Positions 1-19,880 of a stretch of 64,000 nucleotides of DNA are shown piece by piece. The notes beneath the pieces are model-generated. The model was not told where the DNA came from. It worked only from the letters and a program-made list of their open reading frames with translations, and ran no database searches. The DNA comes from Acorus gramineus. Its lineage: Eukaryota; Streptophyta; Magnoliopsida; Acorales; Acoraceae. The number at the start of each line of letters is the position of its first letter. Position 1 is the stretch's first letter. The stretch lies in the NCBI GenBank assembly GCA_030737835.1, contig CM060855.1:6487786-6551785 (forward strand), written 5' to 3'. The position numbers and the translations under genes were made by a program.

Positions 1-126
1 AACTATAATTTGTTTAATAAAATTTAAATAAATCAATATATATTTTTTGATAATCACATGGATTTTTTATGATTTTCAGAAGATTTCAGGAGTCAAGACG
101 ATTTTTAAATTTCACATGGACTTTTT

Positions 127-362
127 TCAATTTTCATAAGTTTTGAGGGAGTTATATCAATTTTTTCTAACAAAGAAAATAAATTTTAAAAGAGTATAAC
201 AGTAATTTACCATGCACGGTTATTAACCACACATCTGGTTAGTTATAGGGACTAAAATAAATATTATCTACTAAGATAGGGACCTGAGAGGATTTACCAA
301 TTTTACAGAGACTTTTTGTGATTTTCATAAGTTTTGAGGGAGCTAGATCGATTTTTCCCTAA
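127..362. repeat. Two-copy interspersed repeat at the left edge
   Basis: A block of about 37 bp reading ttttcataagttttgaggg and continuing into an 'ag-ta-atc-attttt' tail occurs at about 134-171 and again at about 327-362 with few differences. A related 'gggacctgagaggattta' phrase at 279-297 recurs in altered form near 49180 and 27690. This looks like a degraded dispersed element. No coding capacity is seen in bases 1-870. Confidence 0.5.
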
Positions 363-879
363 CTTAAAATGAAAACATCAGTAAAGCAAAGCCCTCTATG
401 AAGAATTGAAACACTATTACTCTTTTAGAAAGAGGGAAAGAAAGGACTTCAATAAAGTGCACATATGCGGTTAAATAACTAAATAAATGTCCACCAGAAG
501 TTCAAGATATGGACATTATTTTTCACAAATAGCACATAACTAGCTCTTCCAGCATTTCATCACAACAAAAATCCGATGATAAAATCACCATTTCCAATCA
601 CAAAAGCCTACTCTCAGGTACCATCTTCAGTTCCTAATGTCATTAGATTTATTTCAATTCATTTATAATAAGAAAATCACAACACTCCAAAGAAGAAGAA
701 GAAACAAAAATTCCCGGAAAAATTCAAAGATCAAGTTTGAACACCAAAAAATCTCTATAAAAAATCTCATACTTGTTGATAATTTACCATATATAAATGT
801 TTAAAACATTTCTCCGCACAAACATCTGATCAAGTAATCCTTTGTGGATAAAAAAACTATATTTTCGTAATTTAAAAAA

Positions 880-2620
880 AAAAGATTAAAAAGAAGAACA
901 TCAAATATGGTTTCAGGAGAAGGAAGCAAACTCGGTTGCTATACTCGTAAACATGTAACCATCCAATAATCGTGACATGGAAAGCCAAAATGATTTCAGA
1001 ATCATGGAACGAGATGGCTCTCTCAATTTTGTCATCTTTCGACACAAATTTGGTACTATAAATTGACCTATTTGCCATGTAGATGACAAAGAAAACACTC
1101 ATTCTACCAATGAGAACCGCAAAAACGATTGGCAAACATGAGATATACATGCCTTGCTCTAAATATGATAAAAATAAACCAGGCCAATATATATGCCAAA
1201 AATAATGTAAGCAAATGTATGTGCTACTTTTACATATCCAAAAACCAAATACAGCTTCAAGGGAATATAGAAAAAGCAGCTGCAGAACTTGTAAACATTT
1301 AGCCATCCTACAGATGTGACATGAAAACCAAAACAATTTCAGAATCATAAAACAAGATGGCTTCTTCAATGTTGTCATCTTCCGACACAAATTTGGCACC
1401 AAAATTTGACCTATTTGCTTTATTGATGACAAAGAACGCTATCAGTGTAAAATGAGAACCACAGAAAAAAATTTCCCCGTATGAGATATAAATTTCGTGT
1501 TGTCAAATAAAAAAAAGGTAACAATGCTCATCAGTATATGCTCATAAAAGCCTTCCAACATCAGATATGGTGTATGGGCCTCGAGGAAGGGAAGCATAAC
1601 ATGTTGCATAACTCGGGAACATCTACTCATCCCATTCATATGACATAAAACAACAATATTCTCAGAATCATAAAAGAAGGTGACTCCTTCAGTCTCGTCA
1701 TCTTCCAAAACAAATCTGATAGTAAATTTTTACTTGATTGCTACATAAATGACATATAACAACATCACTCTATCAAATGAAAACCACAGAAGACAACTCG
1801 CACACAGGAGATAAGCATCTCATGGTAATAAGGTAAGTTAAACCAAGCTAGTATATATGATTATATGTCGTTCCAAGGGGGGAAAATACACATTAAAATG
1901 TCAATTTAAAAAGCACCTGCTAGCATGATTTCAATTTAGGAAACCACCCCAAGATAGTTAGAGACTACATAAATAAAAACAATCAATTACAAAATAATAG
2001 CACATTAAGCAAATACATGTGCTACTTTAACACATCCAAAAACGAAAACAGCTTCAAGGGAAGAAAAAGGAGATGAAGAACTTGTAAACATTTCGCCATC
2101 CCACAGATGTGACATGAAAATCAATATAATTTCAGAATCATAAAACAAGATGGCTTCTTCAATGTTGTCATCTTCCGACACAAATTTGGCACCAAAATTT
2201 GACCTATTTGCTATATAGATGACAAAGAACACTATCAGTGTCAAATGAGAACCACAAAAACCAATTTCCACGTATGAGATATAAAATTTGTGTTGTAAAA
2301 TAATAAACAAAAACTTAACAATGCTCATACGTATATGCTCATAAAAGCCTTCCAACATCAGATATGGTGCATGGACCTCGAGGAAGGGAAGCATAACATG
2401 TTGCATAACTCGTGAACATCTAGTCATCCCATTCATGTGACACGAAACAACAATATTTTCAGAATCAAAAAAGAAGATGACTCCTTCAGTCTCGTCATCT
2501 TCCAAAACAAATCTGGGGGTAAATTTTTACGTATTTGCTACATAAATAACAAAGAGCATTATCACTCTATCAAATAAAAACCACAGAAGACAACAACTCG
2601 CACACAGGAGATGAGCGTCT
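880..2620 (-). repeat. Five-copy degenerate tandem repeat with a higher-order duplication
   Basis: Five related units lie head to tail, each recognisable by a 'gtgacatgaaa...tttcagaatcataaaa' core followed by 'gtcatcttccgacacaaatttg' and 'gacctatttgc-ta-atgacaaagaa'. The cores start near 972, 1316, 1640, 2108 and 2438. Units 2+3 and units 4+5 are also a block duplication of about 795 bp, because unit 2 resembles unit 4 and unit 3 resembles unit 5 more than their neighbours. On the minus strand each unit encodes a short recurring peptide pattern (SEDD-x-EEA-x-FYDSE), which gives open stretches of up to 166 codons at 2005-2505. I do not recognise the peptide and see no plausible gene structure, so I treat it as a repeat. 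It lies downstream of RPS3 exon 3 in transcription order, so it is probably inside RPS3 intron 3. Confidence 0.75.
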
Positions 2621-4135
<1,515 letters not shown>

Positions 4136-4178
4136 GATTTCGAGATGCACGAGAGAGTGGAGATCTTCGGAAAACAGG

Positions 4179-4187
4179 AAACCCTAA
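4179..4187. promoter_or_regulatory. Telo-box (AAACCCTAA) in RPS3 5' leader
   Basis: AAACCCTAA lies about 45 bp upstream of the RPS3 ATG, followed by a further CCC. Telo-boxes are a known element of plant ribosomal protein and translation-factor gene promoters and leaders. It reads on the plus strand here; the element is reported to work in either orientation. Confidence 0.6.
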
Positions 4188-4260
4188 CCCTGTTTTTTTT
4201 TTTTTTTTCTTTTTGTTTTTTTGGTGGGTGACCCTCGTTGTTCAGCGGAGGCGGAGTGAT

Positions 4261-4269
4261 TTAGGGTTT
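4261..4269 (-). promoter_or_regulatory. Second telo-box upstream of RPS3
   Basis: TTAGGGTTT on the plus strand is AAACCCTAA on the minus strand, in the sense of RPS3, about 126 bp upstream of its ATG. A poly-T tract (4193-4222) lies between the two telo-boxes. Confidence 0.6.
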
Positions 4270-4499
4270 CTTATGTGAGAGAGACGAAGGGATCGGACGG
4301 TGTGCGATGAAAGTTTCGATTTGGACGGTCGAGGTTGAACACGACCCGTTTGGCTGTCTTAGAAGGGATTGTGTTTTGCGCTGCTCCGCGGGAACATGTG
4401 TTGTTAACCTGACCATCGAGCGAGTGACATTGACGGGCCGGGTCAGGCCGCATGGGTCCGATATCGTGATTTGGAAAAGAGCTCTTTTTTTTTCAAGGT

Positions 4500-6930
4500 A
4501 CAAAATATAGTCTCGTATATCTTATTAACATCATCTACTTATTGTCTCATTGTATCAAGATATATCTTATTAAAAAAAATTAATTAATTAGAATATGTAT
4601 TTTACTTTTTATAAAAATTAATATCTCATTAGATTAGATGAGGAATATAATTTTAAAAAAAAAAGATAAAAACGCATGTAATGTATGTATTTTGGATGGT
4701 AAAATAGACTAGTATAACATTTTTTTTTCACATTTTAACATGAATGTTTATTTTTTAAAAATCATATATCTAATTTAATAAAATATATATTTTATATTAT
4801 AAAAGATGAAATATATATGCATGAATAAATCCAACTATATTATTTACAGTTCTGTTACATGGGCCCCAGAATTTAAGCTCCATTAAGAAGTCCCAATAGG
4901 TGTCAGTATCTCATTGATTCTCTGTTTGACTTTTAAAAAAAGTAAAAACTACAAAGAAAATACTACCATTTCTTTATATTTAAATTTTTTATTCCAAAAA
5001 AAACATTTCCTCATTGATTGATAATGTATAACCATCTTTTGAAAAAAATTCCTTTTTACCCTCTTATGTCATCCGTCATTTCAAAAATCCATTCCGCCTC
5101 CTCATCTCCGACGACCGGTGTCATCATCTTTGGATTTCTCTCGTCGCCCTCTATCATATATCATATGAGAGGTGGATTGACTATCTTTCGAGACCTCCTC
5201 CTGTCTCCACCTCCTTCGACCTCTACCTCCATCTTCAGATTTTTTCAGATACGGATACATATAATTCTATATTAGTTTTTGCAGATACAGATGTATCTAA
5301 AAAATTTAGATACAAATACAGATACAATCATCAGAAGTATCTTATGTACATTGTTTATTTTTGTATATGAGAAAAGTGATTTACAAACATGTATATGAAT
5401 CCGAATAATGTGATTCATTTATTAGATAATGATTTTCACAAATGTATGTCAAAATCGTTTATAATGATCCATCTTCGTTTATCTGTTGTATCTGAAAAGC
5501 ATGTTTTACGCATGTATCTGAATCCAATTGAAAAATGTTGAAATGGAACATCAAATTTTATATACTATACCACCAACTAACAATGTTCAATAACAGTTGA
5601 TTACAGCCAATAATTTTTTTTAATTCCACAGGAGTGTAAATGGTGTATTATTATCTTTCATTTTATAATCTAGCATATATTGGATTATAACAAATATTTA
5701 TATGTATCTGAAATTAGTGTAGTGTATTTGAAAATTATCCGTTGTATCTGAAAACTTGTTTAACATATGTATCTGAATCCGATTGAATAATGTCGAAATT
5801 CAAATGAAATAATTTTGATTTATATGCTGATAAGCCATTGCTTTGATGATTAATAAATATCATTACATATACATGAAAAAAATAAATTAAAATTTCATCG
5901 ATTTACATTAATCAAATCATAAAAAAAAACAAAATACAATATGCATATATTATTCAGATACACACTACATGTATCTGGAATCATAATAAAAAATTTACAT
6001 TAATCAAATATATATGAATTGAGTAGTGATTGTGAAAGATTAAACATGCTCAGAGATTCAATATGCATAATTATACTCATATACAACGTCATAAACGATT
6101 ATACATATCGTAAACAAACACAATGTACTTGTATTATTCAGATACACTTAACATGTATCTAGATTCAAAAATAAAAACTCAGTCCGTACGAATGTAAATG
6201 AAACTTAAACATTATTAAAAAATAAAAAAGATTAAACATTCTCAACTCATATTAAAATGTATTATTTAGATCGAATTGGCCTAACCTGAAACTTTCGCCA
6301 TTGATTAAAACACATATAGTTTGCTCGATAAAAAATAAATGAATTTTTTCAAAAAAAAAATGCGTGGGTACAAAACATGCCTCAATTTTAATAAGTCAAA
6401 AATTCTTTAAATAAAAAAAAAATAATCAAAATTTATGTCGAAGCGATATGATGCATGACGGTTATTTAATCAAATGAACCCTTCAAATTTTTTGTGAACT
6501 TACAACCCAAAAAAACAAAAAAACAATATTTTTATGAACTTATCTAATCTATGTTTACGTGATAGACAGACAGCCAAAGTTTTTAAAACATATTTATCAA
6601 ATTAATTATGATTTTAAAATACAACAAAAAAGAAAATTAGAAATTAAAACTAACATTAGATGTGAAAATTGTAACCGTCTCTTTAATATTGGAGATCAAT
6701 TATTGAAAAAGAAAAAAAATGTTATAATAGGTATTAAACCCATACCACCTCATGAAACTTTTCATGAAGTTTATAAGATGAGACTTAAAAATTATTATTA
6801 TATTATTTATTTATAGTTCTCTATAAATTTTCAAATTTCGAGCGAGATATATTCCTCGTGAGGGGGAGCAGCTTTTATGATTAATTTAATTTTATTATAT
6901 GTGGGGGCATTCACGTAATTTTATTTAAAG
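4500..6930. other. AT-rich intergenic region between divergent RPS3 and SDR genes
   Basis: There is no convincing gene. The region holds low-complexity A/T tracts and a set of diverged short repeats (listed separately, 5250-6180). An open stretch of 85 codons at 6559-6816 is Lys/Asn/Ile-rich, has no recognisable domain and lacks conserved features; I do not call it. Confidence 0.5.
5250..6180. repeat. Cluster of 'GTATCTGAA' repeats
   Basis: Variants of a 55-60 bp sentence containing gttgtatctgaaaa...atgtatctgaatccgattg recur near 5485 and 5741. Shorter forms occur near 5380, 5700, 5966 and 6150, some inverted. Two of them (about 5957-5980 and 6138-6160) are small hairpins of the form cagatac...gtatctg. 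The cluster looks like several decayed copies of one element. Confidence 0.5.
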
Positions 6931-7047
6931 ATAGAAAAAGATCAAATGTGGTTCTTAAGCGCTCTCTCTCATTAGCTGTTATTTTCCCTCCTTTATTTTT
7001 ATTCTCTTCTCTCTCAATATCCATCTCTTCAACTGAAACCAACAACA

Positions 7048-10000
7048 ATGGCTTCATCTCTCTCTTCGTCGACTCTCTCCAAATTCTCCTTCAATTACAC
7101 TCCCAGAGAATCCCAGTTGAGCATCCACTCCAAGAACCCAAGTCACCACATTCGATTCCGCTGCTCTTCCAAGAAGAAGACCAGCTTCACAGATCAAATC
7201 CTAGATTACATCGAAGGTCTCCTTTTGAATTTCATATTTTTACATCGACCCAAATCACTCAATCACATATGGGTTTCCAATTTTGTATTTTTAGAAAGTC
7301 TCATCTCATCTATCCAATTTAGGTTTTTTTTTTTTTTTTTTGTGGGAAGCTTTTGTTGGTGATATTTGCCAAAGTTCAGAATTTGTGGGTATCACATTGT
7401 GGGTCTCTTGTATTCTGTTTTATTTCACTATGATTACAGTTAATTTTTATGTAGGCGGACCGAAATTGAGGAGGTGGTACGGGGCGCCGGATACAATGCC
7501 CAAAGAAAGGGGCGTTGAAGAAGAAGAAGTTGAGTCTCCAGGCAGGATGGTGTTTATATGTGCTCTCTCGTTACTTACAAATATAATAAAATTGATTTGT
7601 GTTTCTACTACTTTTGCTACTAGTATCATTACATGTTAATTTGTTTTAATGGCAGAAGAAGAGGAAGTTCGCGATGCAGTGCTGGTGACCAATGGCGATA
7701 GTGAAATCGGTCAGGTGAGGGTAGTTTTTTGTTTTTGTCCTAGCTAGCTAAGAGACATAGTCACAAAGTTTGTGTTCAGTACAGAACGTGTACATTTGTA
7801 ATTTGTAAGGGATAAATACGGTGGAGTACGGAGGTAAATAAATTATTTTCTAGATGTATTTTGCCATCAGTAAGAGAATACATGCAAAAGCTTTCATGTT
7901 AGGTATGACGGTGGTGATGATAATTAGGATTGATTTTTTAGATTATGAAGAATGAGATGAATTATCCAAACCAAATAGATATTTGGATTTTGAAGGTAAA
8001 TTTTTTTTGTGTAACGAACAAAAGCATGTTCAATCGATGGGTATCAGAGATATCTAATAAGAGTACTTTTATAAACATTCGGAAAAATGCAGAGTAATTT
8101 GTGACTATGGTTAGCGGTATCCACTTAACTATGAAACCCAGATGAAATGGATTTGTTTTTAATTCATTTACATAACTTGATATAGCAAGCACCCTTACAA
8201 ATTTTCTTCAGTTTTGTGTTGAAATTGTCACAGGACCTATAAACAGAACGAAGGCCCTCATGAAACTTTTTGGCGAGAACAGATTATAATTTATAAGGGA
8301 GTCTTAGAAATTGTATCTTGAACTGTAAGAAAAGCAAGCCACAGTTGAAAAGTCCAGGTGTTAGTAAATTCAAGCTCTTTGGAATGGTTGCCCATAACAA
8401 GCTTGGATGAAAGAGGAATCTTGGGCTGCCACCTTAGACCATGATGGATAAAAACATCATGCCTGCATTGTAGTATTTGAATATTGTGTGATAACTTCAC
8501 TGTTTGGTCAGTAATAAATTAATAATATCCTTTAAACATCACACAAAAACCATTCATGGCTGTGCACATTGATTTTCATGAGTTTGCAAACTTCCTATTG
8601 CATTCAACATGAAAAATGATATGTGTAACATGGGTATCTATCAATAGTTAAGGATATACTTGAAATTTTTAATTCAATAGAATCAGTGTATAGTATTTTA
8701 TATTTTTATGATTTCTGTGGTCACAGTTATAAGCTTCAGATTTTATTCATTTACACTATTGAAGGTCTCATAGTCATTGTGGTCTAATTCAAGCAGATGG
8801 TGATATTATCCCTTATTGTCAAGCGAACTCGAATAAAGGCGTTAGTTAAAGATAAACGAGCTGCTGTTGAGGCCTTTGGAATTTATGTTGAGGTTATTTA
8901 CATCAATCTGTTTTTCTCTTTTTTTCCCCTTGTAATTTACTGATACAGTTGTGTCTTGCTTTTTTATGAAGCCCATTGCTGGAGATATAAGCAATAAGTC
9001 ATTCGTTACGAAAGCTCTAAGAGGTGTTCGCTCAATTATATGTCCTTCTAATGTATGTAAACTCATCTCTGTTCAAATTTCTGATGTTTGACTAAATTAT
9101 TATTAGGAAAAAAAAGTGTGGAAAAAATATATTTATGTACATACTTCTGATTTCTTATGTCTATTGAATTTCATAATAAGAAATATAGTTCGTTCAAATC
9201 AACCCATTCTCCTCTTTTGGCATATTTTTAAAAATTTACTCACCTTCTTTAACTCTGAGGCTTCTTTAAGGACAGATTTAGCACTTCCCATGCGACTGCA
9301 ACCTGAGCTTCTTAATAACGTACAAGGTTAATTAAACCCAGCCTTAACTCAGTGTTTTGAGAGCATATGAGATGATTGGACCAGTAAACTCTAATACTGA
9401 TCCCTTGGCGACACATCACATTTAGCCCATTTGTGATTCATTCAGCATACATAAATCACACTTTGCACCACTTTAAATTTCAGGTTTTCAAAGAATTATT
9501 TGTGATTTCTTAGCATAATAAAGTAGAGTTTACCAATGAAAGGCCAATGATGTTCTTGTCTTCCCTAATCTTGCAGGAAGGTTTCTTGTCTGATATTGGA
9601 AACATGAAGAGGATATGTCATATAGTGCTTTTGTCCCAGGTAAATTTGCTCTCTATGCACTTAAATGCACATCTAGAAACTAGTATCTGCTCTTCAGTCT
9701 TCCATCATGAGTTTTAGTAAGGCTACAGTTGGCAGCTTATAGAGGTAGCCGAGGATTGCAAGCCCTTGTCAATAGCAAGGCAAGGAATTTAGCTGAAAGG
9801 GATGAAGCTGTTGTAATAGCATCAGGCATCCCATACACCATCATTCAAGCTGGATTGTTGAAAGATACACCAGGAGGCAAACAAGGTTTCAGCTTTGAAG
9901 AGGTTACTATTCTCTCTTTCTCTCACTTTATTAGAAGAAAACTGAGAAATTATATGCAGGCTTATAATAGGTTATTGCAACTTTACCTATCATACATCCA

Positions 10001-11003
10001 TATTAATGAGAGTTATCAAATCATGTTTAAAACTGCAATCTAAAGTAATAGGTTATTGCAACTTTACCTGTCATAGATCCATATTAATGAGAGTTATCAA
10101 ATCATGTTTCAACTGCAATCTAAAGATCAACTGACCATGTTCAGTCATGGAATGATCTTTAAAACAAGCTCAGAAAGGTTAACAAAACCAGATCCATATT
10201 TATTGCATTGATCATGGTCAATTATGATTCTCTGACATAAGTTGTTTCGTATAATACTTCAATCAGGGCGCTGCAGCTGAAAGAAGCCTCAGCAAGGAGG
10301 ATGCTGCATTTATCTGTGTTGCTGCGCTTGATGTGGTTCCACAGAATGGACTGATATTTGAGGTGCGTTAATCAGTTATCGTAAGCTTCCTTTGGTTTGA
10401 TATGTGTCCAATGTTGGAAAGAGATCCCATTCATAGCAGGAGGAAAATGTGTTGGATACCATTAATTTGAACTGTAGTGATTCTCTCTGTTCATCTTCTT
10501 TATTCAAAATCTTCATTTTTGTGTTTCAACTACAATATTGATTTAACTTCAATGTTAATGAAGACTATAAAGATAAGTGGAAATAAGTATTCCATTAGAT
10601 ATAGTCAAAGCATATATCTAGCAGTTTTACAAAGGATAATGTTAGGAAAATGTTTTAATTTTTTTAAAATTGTAACCCCATCTAATGAAATATATGTTTT
10701 GATGAAGAATGTATATCATTCCATTACGAACTGAATTAATCCATTTTTAGTAAATGTAAAAAATTAAGAAGGCATATACCTCTAACCTCACTCGACGACT
10801 AGTAGGTATATCACATGCGAACTACATGTAACAATGCTCTTTTACAAAACTTCAATATATTTCTTTTTTTTTTATGCATGAAGCGTTATTTACTTTATAA
10901 ATACTCTCTTGAATATGGATAGGTGGTGAATGGGGATGAAACAGTTTCGGATTGGAAGGAACGCATTGCTACACTTGTAAAGGTTGCTGAGCAGTCACAG
11001 TGA
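7048..11003 (+). CDS. Chloroplast NAD(P)-binding Rossmann-fold protein (atypical SDR family)
   Basis: Predicted 301-residue protein from nine exons: 7048-7216, 7455-7541, 7656-7714, 8797-8892, 8972-9052, 9577-9639, 9729-9902, 10267-10362 and 10923-11003; the stop is TGA at 11001. Phases agree at every junction. Residues 1 to about 45 are Ser/Thr/Lys-rich, as in a plastid transit peptide. A plant-specific QILDYIEGGPKLRRWYGAP segment follows, then the start of the Rossmann fold (AVLVTNGDSEIGQ, residues 93-105), a second strand with LVKDKRAAVEAFG, and a later IPYTIIQAGLLKDTPGG segment. This order matches the plant family represented, from memory, by Arabidopsis At1g72640 (atypical SDRs with a nucleotide-binding domain). 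The glycine motif is degenerate and the classical YxxxK is not obvious, so cofactor use and any reaction are uncertain. Intron 2 appears to use a GC donor (7542-7543). The upstream leader is CT-rich. Confidence 0.88.
9968..10126. repeat. 80-bp tandem duplication in SDR intron 7
   Basis: The block beginning ataggttattgcaacttta at 9968 is repeated at 10048, with only a few substitutions over about 80 bp, including the shared 'gagttatcaaatcatgttt' part. It lies wholly in the intron between exons 7 and 8. Confidence 0.85.
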
Positions 11004-11159
11004 CTCCAAACTGAATGTAGTGTTCCTTCTTTCTTTTTTTTAATCTCTCCAGGTTCATATTATCAACCAAAAGTCCATGAACTGCTTCTGTTTTATCATT
11101 CTTTGCAAGCATAAATTTGTACAGAACATTGAGCCCATTATTCATAGATCTCTGTATGG

Positions 11160-11470
11160 GGTGTGACATTAGGTTATTCGCTCCGATAACTATACTGGGA
11201 TAGATAACAATCCAGGATGAATAAACAACTTTTTGTTTGGTTGTCTTTTTTGTTATTCTCATAGGAAAACGTAAACATGATTTTTTGTTGTTTGGTTCAC
11301 CTTGGATAAAGTGATGATTAATGGTTGATAAGGGATGAATAAGAGTTTATGATTTTTTAAATGACAATTATACCCTCTAGGAATAGTGTGAGAGATATAT
11401 GATTGATTTGATAGATGTGACAGTTTTTTTTAGTGTGGTGAGTCTGTTAGATGAGATAAATTGGCCTCCT
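11160..11470. mobile_element. Relic of a Harbinger-like MITE between SDR and PEX10
   Basis: The phrase aggttattcgctccgataa and its continuation 'actatactgggatagataac' (11171-11208) match the reverse complement of the right end of the element in PEX10 intron 8 (about 13965-13995). Downstream, 'tgtttggttcaccttggat' (11289-11307) resembles the inner part of the same family. It lies between two converging genes and may supply parts of their 3' flanks. Confidence 0.5.
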
Positions 11471-11586
11471 CACCTGAGAATTTGCTCTCCCCGATCCATG
11501 CCGAAGATCAATAATTATTTTTTTCTTCTATGCTTCACAATGTTGATTACTTGACATTGATCGATCCATTAAACCAAAAACTTCAT

Positions 11587-17539
<5,953 letters not shown>

Positions 17540-17600
17540 CTCGCCTGAACGAGCAAAAACCGATCCGTGTCGCTGAATCACAATCACTCGATCCGACGCT

Positions 17601-17609
17601 GTATATAAG
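17601..17609 (-). promoter_or_regulatory. Probable TATA box of PEX10
   Basis: The plus-strand gtatataag reads CTTATATAC on the minus strand, 62-70 bp upstream of the PEX10 ATG. A start of transcription near 17570-17575 would follow. Just beyond it lies a 21-bp G run and then the foldback element. Confidence 0.5.
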
Positions 17610-17621
17610 AATGGCTGAGAC

Positions 17622-17642
17622 GGGGGGGGGGGGGGGGGGGGG
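17622..17642 (+). repeat. Poly-G tract upstream of PEX10
   Basis: A run of about 21 G directly between the putative PEX10 TATA box and the left arm of the foldback element. It would be poly-C in the sense of PEX10. The true length may differ from the assembly. Confidence 0.9.
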
Positions 17643-18731
17643 AGCTACTCCCACCTCCCTACTTAATTTACCCACTACCCGAAATCATCAAAATACCATT
17701 ATTATTATTTTTTGTCTATTGATCCCACTATCCAGTTCGACAGGCTCTAGTTGAAGTATTTTTTACTGGACTATAGAGATCTGTCTACCTGTCTAAACAA
17801 GTATCGATAGAGACCTAGTCAACTTTTGCTTCATTCGAATGACGGAAGATCCATTGATAGATATGTTTAAGCAAGTGTCGACAAGAATGTATCAAACCCT
17901 TCAAAATAGCAGTTATCTTTTAAAAATTAATCACCTGCACAGTCATTTAAATCCTTAAGAAGAACAAAAATATCATTCAAATCCTGAAAAAAATTTATCC
18001 CTATAGTCATTTAAGTACAAGGAACAAAAATGTCAAACAAACAGTATTTAAACCAAATAAATTAATAGTAAACATTTCATATACACAAGAAACATTGTTT
18101 TCTTATTTGAACATGTGGAGTCTCATGTCGAAAGTATATGGAATGTTTCTTGAGACTCCACATGTTCAGAAAATAAAACAATGTTCAAAATACAAAACAC
18201 TTTACATGTTAAAAAAAAAAAAATTCTTGTGTGCAGTCATTTAGCTTTCAACAAGAGACTCTTCATGTTCAGAAAAGAAAACAATTTGTGTATATGTAAT
18301 GTTTATTGTTTATTTAGTTTAAATAATTATTTGACATTTTTACTCTTTGTACTTAAATGACTATACAGGTGAATGATTTTTAGGAGGACTTAAATGACAT
18401 TTTTGTTATTTGTAAGGACTTAAATGATTGTGTGATTAATTTTTAGAAGATATATGCTATCCTAAAGAGTTTGTATATGCTCCTGTTAACACTTGCTCAG
18501 ACACATCGATAAAGTTGTCCAATTGAAGCAAATTTCGACTAAGTCTCTATCAACACTTATTTAGATAGGTCGACAATCTTCTATCATCCCAGTGAAAAAA
18601 ACTTTGACTGAACTCTGTCAAATTGGGTATGGGATTAACAAGCAAAATGAATAAATACATAAATAAATAATAACATTTTCATAATTTCGAGTGATGAATA
18701 AATTATACTGAAGGTGGGAATAGCTTTGCCC
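17640..18731. mobile_element. Long-armed foldback (MULE-like TIR) element next to PEX10
   Basis: The two halves are inverted copies over about 500 bp each. The left end 'agctactcccacctccc' (17643-17659) pairs with the right end 'gaaggtgggaatagcttt' (18710-18727). Further inward, 'cccactacccgaaatcat' pairs with 'ataatttcgagtgatgaat', 'cagtcatttaaatcctta' with 'taaggacttaaatgattg', and 'tagtcatttaagtacaa' with 'ttgtacttaaatgacta'. The centre (about 18110-18170) carries its own hairpin around 'gaacatgtggagtctca'. There is no coding sequence. Arms this long suggest a non-autonomous Mutator-like TIR element; I could not settle a 9-bp target duplication. A related solo end is at 61310-61405. Confidence 0.8.
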
Positions 18732-18936
18732 AGAGATGGGTGAACCTCCACGTCTCTATTAAGGCAATCTCGTGATCTCAACCACAAACAAGCCTTATTA
18801 TCTCCCTTTCTAAATATTTTTTCTATCATCTAAGCTGATTAAGCTCCTAAATCTGCTTCTCAAGAAAACCCTTTTGTCTTTGATTCAGTGTTTCTCGATT
18901 TTTCCTTTTATGTTCTCTGTGTCCCCTATTTGGACC

Positions 18937-19880
18937 AGAGAAGTAAAACTGACCCGTGCCATGCTAGCCCGTTAGCGAACTGTACTAATGAGCCAGCTTG
19001 CTAATCCATTACTGGTAGACGGGTCATGTCAGCATGGCCTGATTGACAAAAGGTCAGCCCATAATGACCCTTTGTGCTAGCCCAACAAGCTTACAAGCCA
19101 TGCTGCGCTGGTCCGGCGAACCAAACAGGTTAACCTGTAAAAACTGTTCATTGTATCTTTTTAAAGTAACATTTTTTAAGTTTAATATTTAATTATTACA
19201 TATTACGTATTTAATTGTTAAAATTTGATTAACATAATAATTCCTTTAAATTTAATTTAGAATTAGAATCTTTAAATTGTTAATATTAATTTTTTAAGTT
19301 AAAATCTAAAATGAATGAATTGAATATAAAGTTTTAGGAAAATGAAATTGGAAAAATTATCTCTATATGGAACACATAAATAATTTATTATAAAAGAACA
19401 CAAATTTTTTTTTATTGAATATTAAATTCCTTGAGTATGAAAATATTAATTAAATAAATAATGCATTGATTAATAAAAACCAGGCCAACAGGGCCTAATG
19501 GGTGGTGCCAAAAGAAAAATGATACGTCCAGCCCCCATTGCAGTTCCAATTACAGTTCACATCGATTTTTTATATATAAATTATACACTATTCAAATGAA
19601 CTGCATGCTGTTATATAAAATAAGGTATATAGTAAAATACATTAGTATATTCTTTCAAATTAAAAAAAAAATTGTACAATATTATAATACTATGATAGAA
19701 CCTCATATGTTATGATAACACAGTATATACTACGTTATCTTAACATATGGGATTACAAAATGAGCTACAAAATGAACTGAATATATCTACGCATTGCGGG
19801 TCAGGAGACAGGCCTAGACTAAACAGGCCGGCCCAAAGCACGACCCAATTCCGTCCCATTTTACACCTCTAGTTGCATAC
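18937..19880. mobile_element. Candidate hAT-like non-autonomous element
   Basis: GC-richer end regions flank an AT-rich middle. The left part carries 'agaagtaaaactgaccc' and repeated 'gcccgttagc / gccatgct' words; the right part reads, as reverse complement, 'agaggtgtaaaatgggacg' and 'gggtcgtgctttgggccgg'. Ends of the form 'agaggtgtaaa-nGGG' with G/C-rich 'ggcccg' subterminal words are frequent in plant hAT-type MITEs. The inverted repeat is imperfect, so the limits are approximate. Confidence 0.4.

Noticed and set aside
6559-6816. 85-codon open frame with a CxxC pair
   Set aside because: Very Lys/Asn/Ile-rich from AT-rich DNA, only one CxxC, no homology recognised.
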